64,000 nucleotides of DNA from Neobacillus sp. SuZ13 (GTDB taxonomy: Bacteria > Bacillota > Bacilli > Bacillales > Cytobacillaceae), in contig NZ_CP126107.1 of NCBI RefSeq assembly GCF_030123365.1, positions 2,093,501-2,157,500 on the forward strand. Direction: 5' to 3'. Shown here in pieces: positions 45,605 through 53,548 of this stretch (within the stretch, counting starts at the first letter, position 1; each line of letters begins with the position of its first letter). A program made the position numbers and the translations under genes. The notes under the pieces were generated by a model that saw nothing but the letters and a program-made list of their open reading frames with translations, did not search any database and was not told where the DNA came from.

Positions 45605-46639
45605 TTGGATTTTAAAGATTACAAAGGTGTTTGGGTATTCATTGAACAAAAGGATGGTGTTGTTGCCTCCGTATCCCTAGAACTACTGGGTGCCGGTAGA
45701 AAGTTGGCCGACAAACGGGGAGTGGAATTGGCCGGTATTCTAATTGGAGAAAATGTTAAACAATTAACAAAGACCGTTTTTGAATATGGAGCAGATACAG
45801 TGTACGTTTATGATCAACCCATCTTTAAGCATTACCGGACTGAAACCTACATGAAGGCTCTGCTGGAGTGCTCTGATAAATATAAACCAGAAATTATCCT
45901 CTATGGGGCCACCTCAACAGGAAAAGACCTGGCTAGTGCGGTAGCTACCGATCTTCCGACAGGTCTAACAGCGGATACGACGGAACTGGATGTTGAAGAG
46001 GAAACGGGTTTACTATTGGCGAGCAGACCGGCTTTTGGCGGAAATATTATGGCGACCATTTTATGTAAAAAATACCGGCCGCAAATGGCGACAGTACGCG
46101 CCAAAGTCATGAAGGCGCTGGACCCGGAGCCGGGAAGAACCGGCAAGGTGGTTGAAGAAACCATACCTCTAAAGGAAGAAGATATTCGGACAAAAGTCTT
46201 GGAAATTGTAAAGGAAACAGTAAAGAAAGTACGAATCGACGAAGCGGACATTATTGTTGCAGGTGGAAAAGGATTAGGGAGCTTCGAAGGATTTCAGATA
46301 ATACACCAATTGGCAGAAACACTTGGAGGAGCGGTTGGTGCCAGCAGGGATGTAGTAGAAGCGGGTTGGATCGACCATCCTCATCAAGTTGGGCAAACCG
46401 GTGTTACAGTAACGCCAAAAATTTATTTTGCAATTGGAATCTCCGGAGCGATTCAACATATTGTGGGAATGAAAAATTCAGGATTAATTATTGCCATAAA
46501 TAAGGACAAAGAGGCCCCTATTTTTCAGAATTGCCATTATGGAATTGTTGGCGATGCCTTTGAAATCGTTCCTATCCTAATCGAGCAGTTTAAAAAGGCT
46601 TTATCCAGGGAAAAAGTAAGCCAAACTAGAGAAGCGTAA
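45605..46639 (+). CDS. etfA: Electron transfer flavoprotein alpha subunit (FixB/EtfA)
   Basis: 344 residues from a TTG that immediately follows the etfB stop, with GGAGGGAG inside the etfB end, so translation is probably coupled. The C-terminal FAD domain is clear: ADIIVAGGKGLGSFEGFQII, GGAVGASRDVVEAGWIDHPH, QVGQTGVTVTPKIYFAIGIS and GAIQHIVGMKNSGLIIAINK. No acyl-CoA dehydrogenase, ETF:quinone reductase or FixC/FixX gene is next to the pair, so its electron partners must be encoded elsewhere. Confidence 0.93.
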   Translation: MDFKDYKGVWVFIEQKDGVVASVSLELLGAGRKLADKRGVELAGILIGENVKQLTKTVFEYGADTVYVYDQPIFKHYRTETYMKALLECSDKYKPEIILYGATSTGKDLASAVATDLPTGLTADTTELDVEEETGLLLASRPAFGGNIMATILCKKYRPQMATVRAKVMKALDPEPGRTGKVVEETIPLKEEDIRTKVLEIVKETVKKVRIDEADIIVAGGKGLGSFEGFQIIHQLAETLGGAVGASRDVVEAGWIDHPHQVGQTGVTVTPKIYFAIGISGAIQHIVGMKNSGLIIAINKDKEAPIFQNCHYGIVGDAFEIVPILIEQFKKALSREKVSQTREA

Positions 46640-46658
46640 GTTAATGACGGTGGAGCGA

Positions 46659-46706
46659 CCTCGTTTGCTTCGTTGGGAAACCCAATGAAGCAAACGAGGC
46701 TTTTTT
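46659..46706 (+). terminator. Strong terminator after etfBA
   Basis: CCTCGTTTGCTTCGTTGGG pairs with CCCAATGAAGCAAACGAGG (one G-T pair) over an AAA loop, then CTTTTTT. Confidence 0.95.
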
Positions 46707-46814
46707 AGAAGTATGATAGTATCTAATTCCTAGATTTTGTTGGAAAAATAAGCAAATTGTTTTATCATTAAACTCATAAATATTTAAGTTGAGGAAAGAA
46801 AGGGAAGGGTCTAA

Positions 46815-47993
46815 TTGCAGATTAGAGAAATCACAGAAAATGAATACTTTGAAGCAATGAAACTATCAATGTACGCTTTTCAATATAAGGTCCAGGAGAT
46901 AGATATACCGGCTAGGAAAGAATCATTGAAAAATCATAATATTTTAGGAATATGGGATAATGAGAACATTCTGGCTGCCAAACTGCATATTATTCCACTC
47001 ACCATTTTTATGAAGGATGCTGAATGGAAAATGGGTGGAATCGCTGGAGTTGCTACATACCCAGAGTTTAGACGAAACGGTTATGTAAACGCACTCATTA
47101 TCGAATCTTTAAAACACATGCGAAACAATAATCAGATTGTTTCGCTTTTACACCCATTTGAAATCTCTTTTTATCGGAAGTATGGTTGGGAGGTATTAAG
47201 TGAACAGAAGAAAATAACATTTGAAAAAGGAAACCTTAAGTTCCTTGAAACGCAGCCAGGTTTTATAAAGCGATATTCCAAGGAGTCCCATAACGAAGAG
47301 ATAGAAAAGATTTACCAGCAATATTGCACTCAATATACTGGAATGCTAAAACGCGATACAAATTGGTGGAAACATAACGTTTATAATGAAAATTCGCAGC
47401 TTGCTGTCTATTACCATTCCGCGAACGAGGCAAGGGGCTATCTTCTGTACCAAGTGAAGGATAGAAAAATGGAAGTGGAGGAGCTGGTTACTCTTGACCA
47501 CGATGCAAGAAAAGGGCTATGGAATTTTATCTGCCAGCATGACTCCATGGTTGAAACAGTCACTATTAATCTTGCAAGTCACGATCCTTTTCCTTATTTT
47601 CTGCCGCAGCCGAAGGTGAAAATGGAATTAGCTCCCTATTTTATGGCACGCGTTGTCGATGCTGAAGAATGTTTACGGAGATTTCCGTTTCTACAAGAAA
47701 ATGACTCTCTATTTCTCCATCTTGAAGATACACATGCACCATGGAATATTGGGAGCTATCTGCTGGGAAAAGGTGAAATCAGGGTGTTTAAAGAAAAAAC
47801 GGGAGGTCAGTGTGTTCATCCTCCTAAAAAAGGGATTCAATTAAATATTAATTCCCTTTCAGCGATTTTATTCGGTTACAAGAGACCGATGGATCTTTTT
47901 GAAATGGGATACTTGAAAGGAACCAAGACAGAGATCGATCTTTTCGAAAAAATGGTCCCAGCGCTGAAATCGTCATTTTTTGATTTCTTTTAA
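46815..47993 (+). CDS. Eis-type GNAT N-acetyltransferase with C-terminal SCP2-like domain
   Basis: 392 residues from a TTG after GGGAAGGG. The first GNAT half has the acetyl-CoA loop GGIAGVATYPEFRRNGYVNA (V.T.P..R..G) and HPFEISFYRKYGWEVLSEQK; a second GNAT-like half follows (from about residue 150), and the C-terminal ~100 residues resemble the sterol-carrier domain of Eis (LGKGEIRVFKEKTGG and INSLSAILFGYKRPMDLFEM). Eis proteins acetylate amines such as aminoglycosides or lysines; Bacillus versions are common and their natural substrates are unclear. It ends Phe-Phe-Asp-Phe-Phe in place of a free Tyr/Phe carboxyl catalytic end; this keeps a terminal aromatic residue. Confidence 0.85.
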   Translation: MQIREITENEYFEAMKLSMYAFQYKVQEIDIPARKESLKNHNILGIWDNENILAAKLHIIPLTIFMKDAEWKMGGIAGVATYPEFRRNGYVNALIIESLKHMRNNNQIVSLLHPFEISFYRKYGWEVLSEQKKITFEKGNLKFLETQPGFIKRYSKESHNEEIEKIYQQYCTQYTGMLKRDTNWWKHNVYNENSQLAVYYHSANEARGYLLYQVKDRKMEVEELVTLDHDARKGLWNFICQHDSMVETVTINLASHDPFPYFLPQPKVKMELAPYFMARVVDAEECLRRFPFLQENDSLFLHLEDTHAPWNIGSYLLGKGEIRVFKEKTGGQCVHPPKKGIQLNINSLSAILFGYKRPMDLFEMGYLKGTKTEIDLFEKMVPALKSSFFDFF

Positions 47994-48028
47994 TATTATT
48001 GTTGATTGCTTGATAAGGAGTATAAAAG

Positions 48029-48076
48029 AAGACTCAATAAAGGAATAAAAGTTTCCTTATTGGGTCTTCCTTTTTT
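48029..48076 (+). terminator. Terminator after the Eis-type gene
   Basis: GAAGACTCAATAAAGGAA pairs with TTTCCTTATTGGGTCTTC with one wobble, followed by CTTTTTT. Confidence 0.9.
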
Positions 48077-48124
48077 AGAAATAATGGTTGTTTACCCAAC
48101 TGCATCGTGTGAATTTGAAATTAA

Positions 48125-48158
48125 TAACCCCATCCTCACAAGAGAATGGGGTTACTAA
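48125..48158 (-). terminator. Hairpin downstream of the minus-strand small gene
   Basis: TAACCCCAT and ATGGGGTTA are inverted arms; read on the minus strand the stem is followed by TTAATTTC. It lies 40 bp after the stop of the gene at 48198-48347. Confidence 0.6.
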
Positions 48159-48197
48159 TTATCTTTTCTGGTAAATTATCATTTAAATACCTAATAT

Positions 48198-48347
48198 TTA
48201 TATAGCAAGGCAGGGGTTATTATAAAAGATCACTTCTGTTAAAATTGAATATCCGTGCATTTTGCTTAATGCATCTCTCGCTTCTTTTTCGGTATCAAAT
48301 TCAAAAATTTTAATACTTTTTTCTGTATACCTTGTGATCACCCACAT
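48198..48347 (-). CDS. Small conserved protein, 49 residues (paralogue B)
   Basis: Starts with ATG 7 nt after GGGGGA. The sequence MWVITRYTEKS, IKIFEFDTEKEARDALSKMH, ILTEVIFYNNP aligns along its length with the protein at 20027-20191 (shared MW+IT.Y, FEF-TEKEA, IL-EVI). It follows the PrpF-family gene by 60 bp on the same strand and is followed by a hairpin, so it is likely the second gene of a prpF transcript. Function unknown. Confidence 0.7.
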   Translation of the reverse strand: MWVITRYTEKSIKIFEFDTEKEARDALSKMHGYSILTEVIFYNNPCLAI

Positions 48348-48407
48348 TTAAATTCCCCCGCTTTTTTGTGAATTTTTATGACTAGCACACTGAAATTAGG
48401 AAGTTAC

Positions 48408-49541
48408 CTATGCCTCTTTAGCGAAATCTGAAAGTTGATAATCGTCCTTTGTAAAAACGGAACCTTCTAGGATTGTTCGAGCTGTACGCACTACCTTTAT
48501 TGAATTTATATGGCCTGCAAGCAAATCCACCTTTGTTTCCATAATTCCAGCAGGGTGTGCTAATCTAAGGATTTCGTGGTTGATTGTCACGATATCCGAC
48601 AAAATGGTATCTTTCAGGAAAGCACCGGCAGTTGTACAAATGGCACCTGTAATAGCAAGAGCTTGATGCGGCTTTTGCATTGACATCATTCTTATAGCCA
48701 AATCCATTTCTGACGCATTTCTCTTAATGCCAGTCACATCAATAAAATCCATTGGAGGGGCAACGAGGGTCATTTTTGGCACAGCTGGAGACTTTTTAGT
48801 TGCTTCTTCTTTTTTCGAAAAGTGGCACATTTCAGCTGCAAGAGATCTAATTTCTTCTAATTCCTTTAATTTTTCCGGAGTATACTCATGTGGCAATTCG
48901 TTTCCTTTTAGCCCCACATCTTCCGCCCTGACAAAAACAAGGGGATTGGCAACATCAATAATGGAAATAGGGATGGTACTATTGTTTGTTTGGATCCAGT
49001 CTACAGGTTTTCCGGTGGGAAAGAGCTTCCCAGTTACAGCCCCCTCAGAACGGGTAAAGGAAAGGTAAATAGGGGACCCAGTTCCTGGAACACCAGGGAT
49101 AGAACATTTTCCTTCAGTTTTCACTTTCCCATTTTTAACTTCAACTTCTGCTATAATTAATTTTTTTGTATTAGTATTAAATATTCTTACTATCGTAACA
49201 GGTTCTATTGCATGTACAAGACCTTGTTCAATCGCATAGGGCCCTACAGCAGAAGAAATATTGCCGCAATTTCCTTTAAAATCAACTAATTGATCTTCAA
49301 TGCTAATCTGTGCAAATGTATATTCGATGTCAACTCCTTCTATATAAGACTTTTTAATAATAGCTGCTTTACTAGTTAAGGAATTTGCGCCGCCCAACCC
49401 GTCAATTTGTCTTTGATCAGGACTGCCCATAATATCAAGAAGAAAATCCTCCCAAACTGCACGATTTTCAGGCATGTTTTCGTAATTCAAGAAGACTCCT
49501 TTACTTGTTCCTCCTCGCATAATAACAACCGGAACTTTCAT
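48408..49541 (-). CDS. PrpF-family isomerase (2-methylaconitate isomerase / 4-oxalomesaconate tautomerase-like)
   Basis: 377 residues. The diaminopimelate-epimerase-like fold is marked by VPVVIMRGGTSKGVFLNYEN, QIDGLGGANSLTSKAAIIKK, the catalytic Cys region FKGNCGNISSAVGPYAIEQG, and a second half with AITGAICTTAGAFLKDT and RLAHPAGIM. Relatives move double bonds in unsaturated tricarboxylates (PrpF on 2-methylaconitate, GalD on 4-oxalomesaconate). The start follows AAAGGGG. No prpB/prpC/acnD or gallate genes are near; instead it is divergent from a LysR regulator whose next gene is a CitMHS carrier, so it may isomerise an imported tricarboxylate. Confidence 0.88.
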   Translation of the reverse strand: MKVPVVIMRGGTSKGVFLNYENMPENRAVWEDFLLDIMGSPDQRQIDGLGGANSLTSKAAIIKKSYIEGVDIEYTFAQISIEDQLVDFKGNCGNISSAVGPYAIEQGLVHAIEPVTIVRIFNTNTKKLIIAEVEVKNGKVKTEGKCSIPGVPGTGSPIYLSFTRSEGAVTGKLFPTGKPVDWIQTNNSTIPISIIDVANPLVFVRAEDVGLKGNELPHEYTPEKLKELEEIRSLAAEMCHFSKKEEATKKSPAVPKMTLVAPPMDFIDVTGIKRNASEMDLAIRMMSMQKPHQALAITGAICTTAGAFLKDTILSDIVTINHEILRLAHPAGIMETKVDLLAGHINSIKVVRTARTILEGSVFTKDDYQLSDFAKEA

Positions 49542-49583
49542 ATTCCATACCCCTTTATTTTAATTATTTGAAAAATTATTTTT

Positions 49584-49619
49584 CTTATGAAAACATCGTA
49601 TGATAAACTAGATCATAAG
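49584..49619. promoter_or_regulatory. Inverted repeat in the prpF-LysR divergent region
   Basis: CTTATGA (49584-49590) and TCATAAG (49613-49619) are exact inverted arms, 29 bp from start to start. A likely LysR binding region for both divergent genes. Confidence 0.45.
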
Positions 49620-49687
49620 TAAAATAGATAATTTTATGAAAAAATATAAAAAAAAACTTATAATATAAAAAGGTATGGGTGATTCAT

Positions 49688-50551
49688 ATGGATGAGAAAG
49701 ATTGGGTTGCAATTAAAGTTTTGTATGAAGAAAAAAATATTAGCCGGGCATCGGAACGATTATTTATATCACAGCCTGCTTTAACATACCGCTTAAAGAA
49801 TTTAGAAAAAGAACTGGGGACTGAATTGTTTTACAAGATAAAAGGGGGAACCGAATTTACTTCTGAAGGTGTTTATTTAGCTGAATATGCTGAAGAAATG
49901 ATAAAAAAACTTCAGCAGACAAAAGATTATATGCTAAATATGCGGGAGGAAGTAAGAGGAACATTAAGGATAGGAGTATCAAGTAACTTTGCTCAATATA
50001 AACTTCCCAAACTATTAAAGAAGTTCTCTATTGAGTATCCTAACGTACAGTTTAGTGTGCATACAGGCTGGAGTACCGGTATTATGAACTTGCTTAATTC
50101 ATCAAGTGTTCACTTGGGAATACTGCGTGGAAATTATGATTGGTATGGAGTCAAAACAATATTGCATGAGGAAAGGCTTTACCTTATATCCAAACATGAA
50201 ATTGACATCAATAAATTGCCTGAACTTCCTTTTATTCATTATCAAACAGATAGTTCCCTAAAAAATCTTATTAATGGCTGGTGGCACGATCGATTTTCTG
50301 AACCACCGGTGGTAACAATGGAAATAGATAGGCAGGAAACGTGCAAGGAAATGGTTAAAAATGATTTAGGGGTTGCCATATTGCCTGAAATTTGTTTACA
50401 ACCCTCTGATAATTTATATACATATGGATTGTCTTACAAAAATGATACACCCGTATTAAGAAGTACATGTTTAATGTATAACAAGGAAGCATTACAACTT
50501 TCAACTGTAAAAAACTTTGTTGATTTCTTAAACCAAAATTCTAATTTATAA
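49688..50551 (+). CDS. LysR family transcriptional regulator of the prpF/CitMHS locus
   Basis: 287 residues from the ATG at 49688; a GTG three codons upstream coincides with the ribosome-site region. The winged helix reads MDEKDWVAIKVLYEEKNISR, then ASERLFISQPALTYRLKNLE. The effector domain starts near residue 88 (LRIGVSSNFAQYKLPKLLKK). It is divergent from the PrpF-family gene and 263 bp upstream of a CitMHS carrier gene, both probable targets. It is a paralogue of the LysR at 13034-13906, including the WW/HDRF-type C-terminal region (INGWWHDRFSEPPVV against IDNWWAENYSQPPLV). Confidence 0.92.
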   Translation: MDEKDWVAIKVLYEEKNISRASERLFISQPALTYRLKNLEKELGTELFYKIKGGTEFTSEGVYLAEYAEEMIKKLQQTKDYMLNMREEVRGTLRIGVSSNFAQYKLPKLLKKFSIEYPNVQFSVHTGWSTGIMNLLNSSSVHLGILRGNYDWYGVKTILHEERLYLISKHEIDINKLPELPFIHYQTDSSLKNLINGWWHDRFSEPPVVTMEIDRQETCKEMVKNDLGVAILPEICLQPSDNLYTYGLSYKNDTPVLRSTCLMYNKEALQLSTVKNFVDFLNQNSNL

Positions 50552-50782
50552 ATAAATAGATCTGTAGGGACAAAGAATTATTTCTTTACTTCTTTGTCTT
50601 TATTTGATTAATACACTACCTATGAAAGTTATCTATACATAGTGTTTAAGTTGATTATAAGTTTTTTTTTACTAATACACAAAAAAATATATATTTTACT
50701 TATTATACTCATTGCAATATTCTAAAAATATAGTTTTCAGAGATTAATAGAAGTTGAAATAATTTCTTTTTTTCTCTTTGTA

Positions 50783-50796
50783 TGTAAGCGATTACT
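50783..50796 (+). promoter_or_regulatory. Candidate cre site (CcpA) just upstream of CitMHS paralogue 3
   Basis: TGTAAGCGATTACT matches TGWAANCGNTNWCA at all fixed positions but the last. It ends 6 bp before the ribosome site, so bound CcpA would block transcription elongation or initiation. Confidence 0.6.
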
Positions 50797-50814
50797 TATT
50801 AAGGGGGGATTTAT

Positions 50815-52134
50815 ATTATTACGTTTTTAGGAATTTCAATGGTTGTCGTTTTTACTTACTTGATCATGGCTAAACGATTATCACCTGTTACTGCTCTTGT
50901 AGTTGTTCCGATTGGCTTTGGATTAGTTGGAGGCTTTGGTTCAAAGCTTGGAGATATGATGCAGGAAGGATTAAAGGTTGTTGCGCCTTCAGCAGCTCTA
51001 TTATTATTTGCAATTCTATTTTTCGGTATTTTAATTGACGCTGGGTTGTTCGATCCGCTAATTAAACAAATGTTGAGATTGGTAAAAGGGGATCCAGTAA
51101 AAATCGCAATAGGAACTGCAATCATTGCCATGACAGTTGCACTTGATGGAGACGGTACAACAACACATATGATTACAATTTCTGCATTGCTGCCGCTTTA
51201 TTTACGATTAGGGATGAATCCACTTGTTCTTGGGACTATTTCTATGCTTTCTGTTAGTATTATGAGCGGCATGACTCCTTGGGGAGGTCCAGCTACAAGA
51301 GCTATTGCCTCATTGGGCCTTGATGCCAATGAATTTTTTATTCCACTCTTGCCTACATTATTTGCAGGAATGGGAAGTATCTTGTTTACAGCATATTTCC
51401 TTGGGAAAAAAGAACGAAAAAAGATTGGAATAATTAGTGTGGAGTTTCCGTCTAGAAACTTTTCTGCCATTCCCGAAGCAGCTATAGCTTTGGAAATGAC
51501 TGAGAATTTTAAGCGCCCTAAGTTGATATGGATTAATTTTCTGTTAACTCTCGTGGTCATGGTCGTTTTGGTAATGGGAATATTGCCAGCTCCAGTGTTA
51601 TTTTTAATAGGGTTTGTTCTTGCTTCTACGATTAATTACCCTAATTTGAAGCAACAAAAAGATCGTATCATTTCACATGCAGGTAATGCTCTAACAGTTG
51701 TTACTCTCGTTTTTGCAGCAGGGATATTTACAGGTATTTTTTCTGGAACAAAAATGGTAGATGCAATCGCCCATTCACTAGTTTCTATAATACCAGCTTC
51801 TGTTGGATCTTACTTCCCTGTAGTGGTGGCGTTGACAAGTATGCCGTTTACATTCGTTTTGTCGAATGACGCTTATTACTTTGGTGTTTTGCCAATTTTG
51901 GCAGAAGCGGCATCAGCATATGGCGTCGATCCTTTGGAAGTAGCCAGAGCTTCCGTTTTAGGTCAGCCTGTACACTTTTTAAGTCCTTTGGTCGCATCTA
52001 CACTGTTATTAATAGGAATGATTAATACCGACTTGGGAGAATTCCAGAAATATGCTTTCAAATGGGCTGTTATCTGCTCATTGGTGGTCACCATTGCTGC
52101 TATATTAACTGGAGCATTTACACTTTTTAAATGA
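50815..52134 (+). CDS. CitMHS-family tricarboxylate transporter (paralogue 3), probable ATT start
   Basis: 439 residues if translation starts at ATT 50815; 431 if at ATG 50839. Residues before that ATG (TFLGIS, then MVVVFTYLIMAKRLSP) align with the starts of the two paralogues (MLAFLGFAMIVVFMYLIMSK and MLSFLGFSMVAVFMYLIMSK), and ATT 50815 lies 6 nt after AGGGGGG. No ATG, GTG or TTG occurs in frame there. About 12 membrane segments; motifs MTVALDGDGTTTHMITISAL, SGMTPWGGPATRAIA, FVLSNDAYYFGVLPILAEAA and LGQPVHFLSPLVAS. It probably imports a metal-tricarboxylate complex for the PrpF-family isomerase, under LysR and CcpA control. Confidence 0.88.
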   Translation: MITFLGISMVVVFTYLIMAKRLSPVTALVVVPIGFGLVGGFGSKLGDMMQEGLKVVAPSAALLLFAILFFGILIDAGLFDPLIKQMLRLVKGDPVKIAIGTAIIAMTVALDGDGTTTHMITISALLPLYLRLGMNPLVLGTISMLSVSIMSGMTPWGGPATRAIASLGLDANEFFIPLLPTLFAGMGSILFTAYFLGKKERKKIGIISVEFPSRNFSAIPEAAIALEMTENFKRPKLIWINFLLTLVVMVVLVMGILPAPVLFLIGFVLASTINYPNLKQQKDRIISHAGNALTVVTLVFAAGIFTGIFSGTKMVDAIAHSLVSIIPASVGSYFPVVVALTSMPFTFVLSNDAYYFGVLPILAEAASAYGVDPLEVARASVLGQPVHFLSPLVASTLLLIGMINTDLGEFQKYAFKWAVICSLVVTIAAILTGAFTLFK

Positions 52135-52161
52135 GGAAATGAAATGATAATAGAATAAATT

Positions 52162-52214
52162 CAGAGCTGTTTTCGAATCGGTAAAGCCAGTGATTTTGAA
52201 AGCAGCTCTGTTTT
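52162..52214. terminator. Terminator between CitMHS paralogue 3 and yyaC
   Basis: CAGAGCTGTTTTC (from 52162) pairs with GAAAGCAGCTCTG (to 52210), then TTTTATAT. It can serve both convergent genes. Confidence 0.8.
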
Positions 52215-52235
52215 ATATATTTTGTAAATGGAGGT

Positions 52236-52820
52236 TTATTGTACGGTAAGACGAATGATTTTCACAATCGTTCTGGCAAAATTGAAAACGGTGTATAATC
52301 GAGTGTCATTAATAAATTGCGATGCGGGCAGGGGATCAATATAGTTGACCACACCTTTGATATGGTAATCTCCAACTTCAGGTAAAATTTTCTCCAGGGC
52401 CTTGCCAGGAGCAAGCGGCCCTTTGTTAAAAATCATAAATCCAACTTGGCTTTTTTCACCCAAACATGCATCAATACTGATAATTAACGGCTTTTTTAGT
52501 TGCTTATTGATGTCTTTCAAAATATCCTTTAAGTTAAAGGCATGAACGGGTTCTTTCAAAGTACCATACACATGATAAGGAACATGACTTTCTCTAAGCA
52601 TAGTACCCACTAAAGGCCCCAGTGAATCTCCTACATACCGGTCTGAACCAATGCATAGAAACACAATATCTCTATGTTCAAGCGTAGAGCAAGTGATTAT
52701 TTCTTCCAAAATCCTTGCAGAGGCCTCAATTTCCTTTTCTTCCATCATTTCTTTCACTTTAATTCTAAACAATGTGTTTTCTTGTTGTGTGTTGACATGA
52801 TTATTGTAAAAAGGGCACAT
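52236..52820 (-). CDS. yyaC: YyaC-family sporulation protein (DUF1256, GPR-like protease fold)
   Basis: 194 residues from ATG 52820, 7 nt after GGGGG. Family segments: IVFLCIGSDRYVGDSLGPLV, YHVYGTLKEPVHAFNLKDIL and PLIISIDACLGEKSQVGFMI, then GVVNYIDPLPASQFINDTRL. YyaC proteins are related to the GPR germination protease and are found in spore formers. The protein is unconnected with the flanking transport and glycine genes but supports a spore-forming host. Confidence 0.9.
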   Translation of the reverse strand: MCPFYNNHVNTQQENTLFRIKVKEMMEEKEIEASARILEEIITCSTLEHRDIVFLCIGSDRYVGDSLGPLVGTMLRESHVPYHVYGTLKEPVHAFNLKDILKDINKQLKKPLIISIDACLGEKSQVGFMIFNKGPLAPGKALEKILPEVGDYHIKGVVNYIDPLPASQFINDTRLYTVFNFARTIVKIIRLTVQ

Positions 52821-53068
52821 TCCATTTCCCCCAAATTGAATACATAATTATTTTTCCTGTAAAAGTACCTCCTGCTATTATATCAGCTAAACCAGCATGA
52901 AAACAGTAACTTAAAACTGGGCACGATGCGATTCCCACGGAATCCCGCTAAAATAGATTTTTTAAATCTTCGAAATTTTTTATTATTTTATTGACATAGG
53001 AATAAGTCTGTGAGATTATTATTTTGTGAATACGCTTTCAATTTTTAGACAATTTACGCTTTTAAAGT

Positions 53069-53096
53069 TTGACAAATTTTTTATACATAATTAAAT
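53069..53096 (+). promoter_or_regulatory. Sigma-A promoter for the riboswitch-permease transcript
   Basis: TTGACA (53069-53074), 16-bp spacer, TTAAAT (53091-53096). Transcription would start just before the first glycine aptamer. The upstream part of the 52821-53548 gap shows a second TTGACA (52991-52996) with a weaker -10. Confidence 0.6.
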
Positions 53097-53104
53097 AGTT
53101 TACG

Positions 53105-53327
53105 GTTGATTGTATTGGGAGAGAGTGACGAATGTCGCCGCCGACGGAGCAAGTTCCATAAAATCCTTGGAATTAATCTCTCAGGTAAAAAGAACCACTA
53201 CATGACGTAGCTCTGGAGAGTGCATATTTCTGGATATGCCACCAAAGGGGATTCGCGTTAATGCGAAACAAACTTTCAGGTAAAAGGACAGAGAAGGTGA
53301 AACATTGCCTTCTTCTGTCCTTTTTTT
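53105..53327 (+). ncRNA. Tandem glycine riboswitch with terminator (gcvT motif) upstream of the amino-acid permease
   Basis: Two aptamers are visible: the first contains GGGAGAGAGTGACG, GCCGCCGACGGAGCAAGTTC and ATCTCTCAGGTAAAAAGAAC; the second CTCTGGAGAGTGC, GCCACCAAAGGGG and ACTTTCAGGTAAAAGGACAG. A terminator follows: GGACAGAGAAGG (53286-53297) with CCTTCTTCTGTCC (53308-53320) and T7. CTCTG (53211-53215) that opens aptamer 2 can pair with CAGAG (53289-53293) inside the terminator's left arm, so glycine binding should prevent termination (ON switch). The permease gene starts about 220 bp later. Confidence 0.95.
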
Positions 53328-53548
53328 GTTGCTGAAATGAACAAAATTCTAATTTATCACTATTAAACCCTACATTAGCATTTAGCCATGTAAAAAGTGA
53401 AGATCATCAAAAACTTCCTTAATGGCTTTTTATATTTTTTATCTACTGATTAGGGAAACAACAAATTAATAAAATAAGGAGGGCAAGAATTGTAATCGGA
53501 TGGGACAGACCTTTTTCAAATTAAAAAAATAGAGGGTGGGGATTTAAT

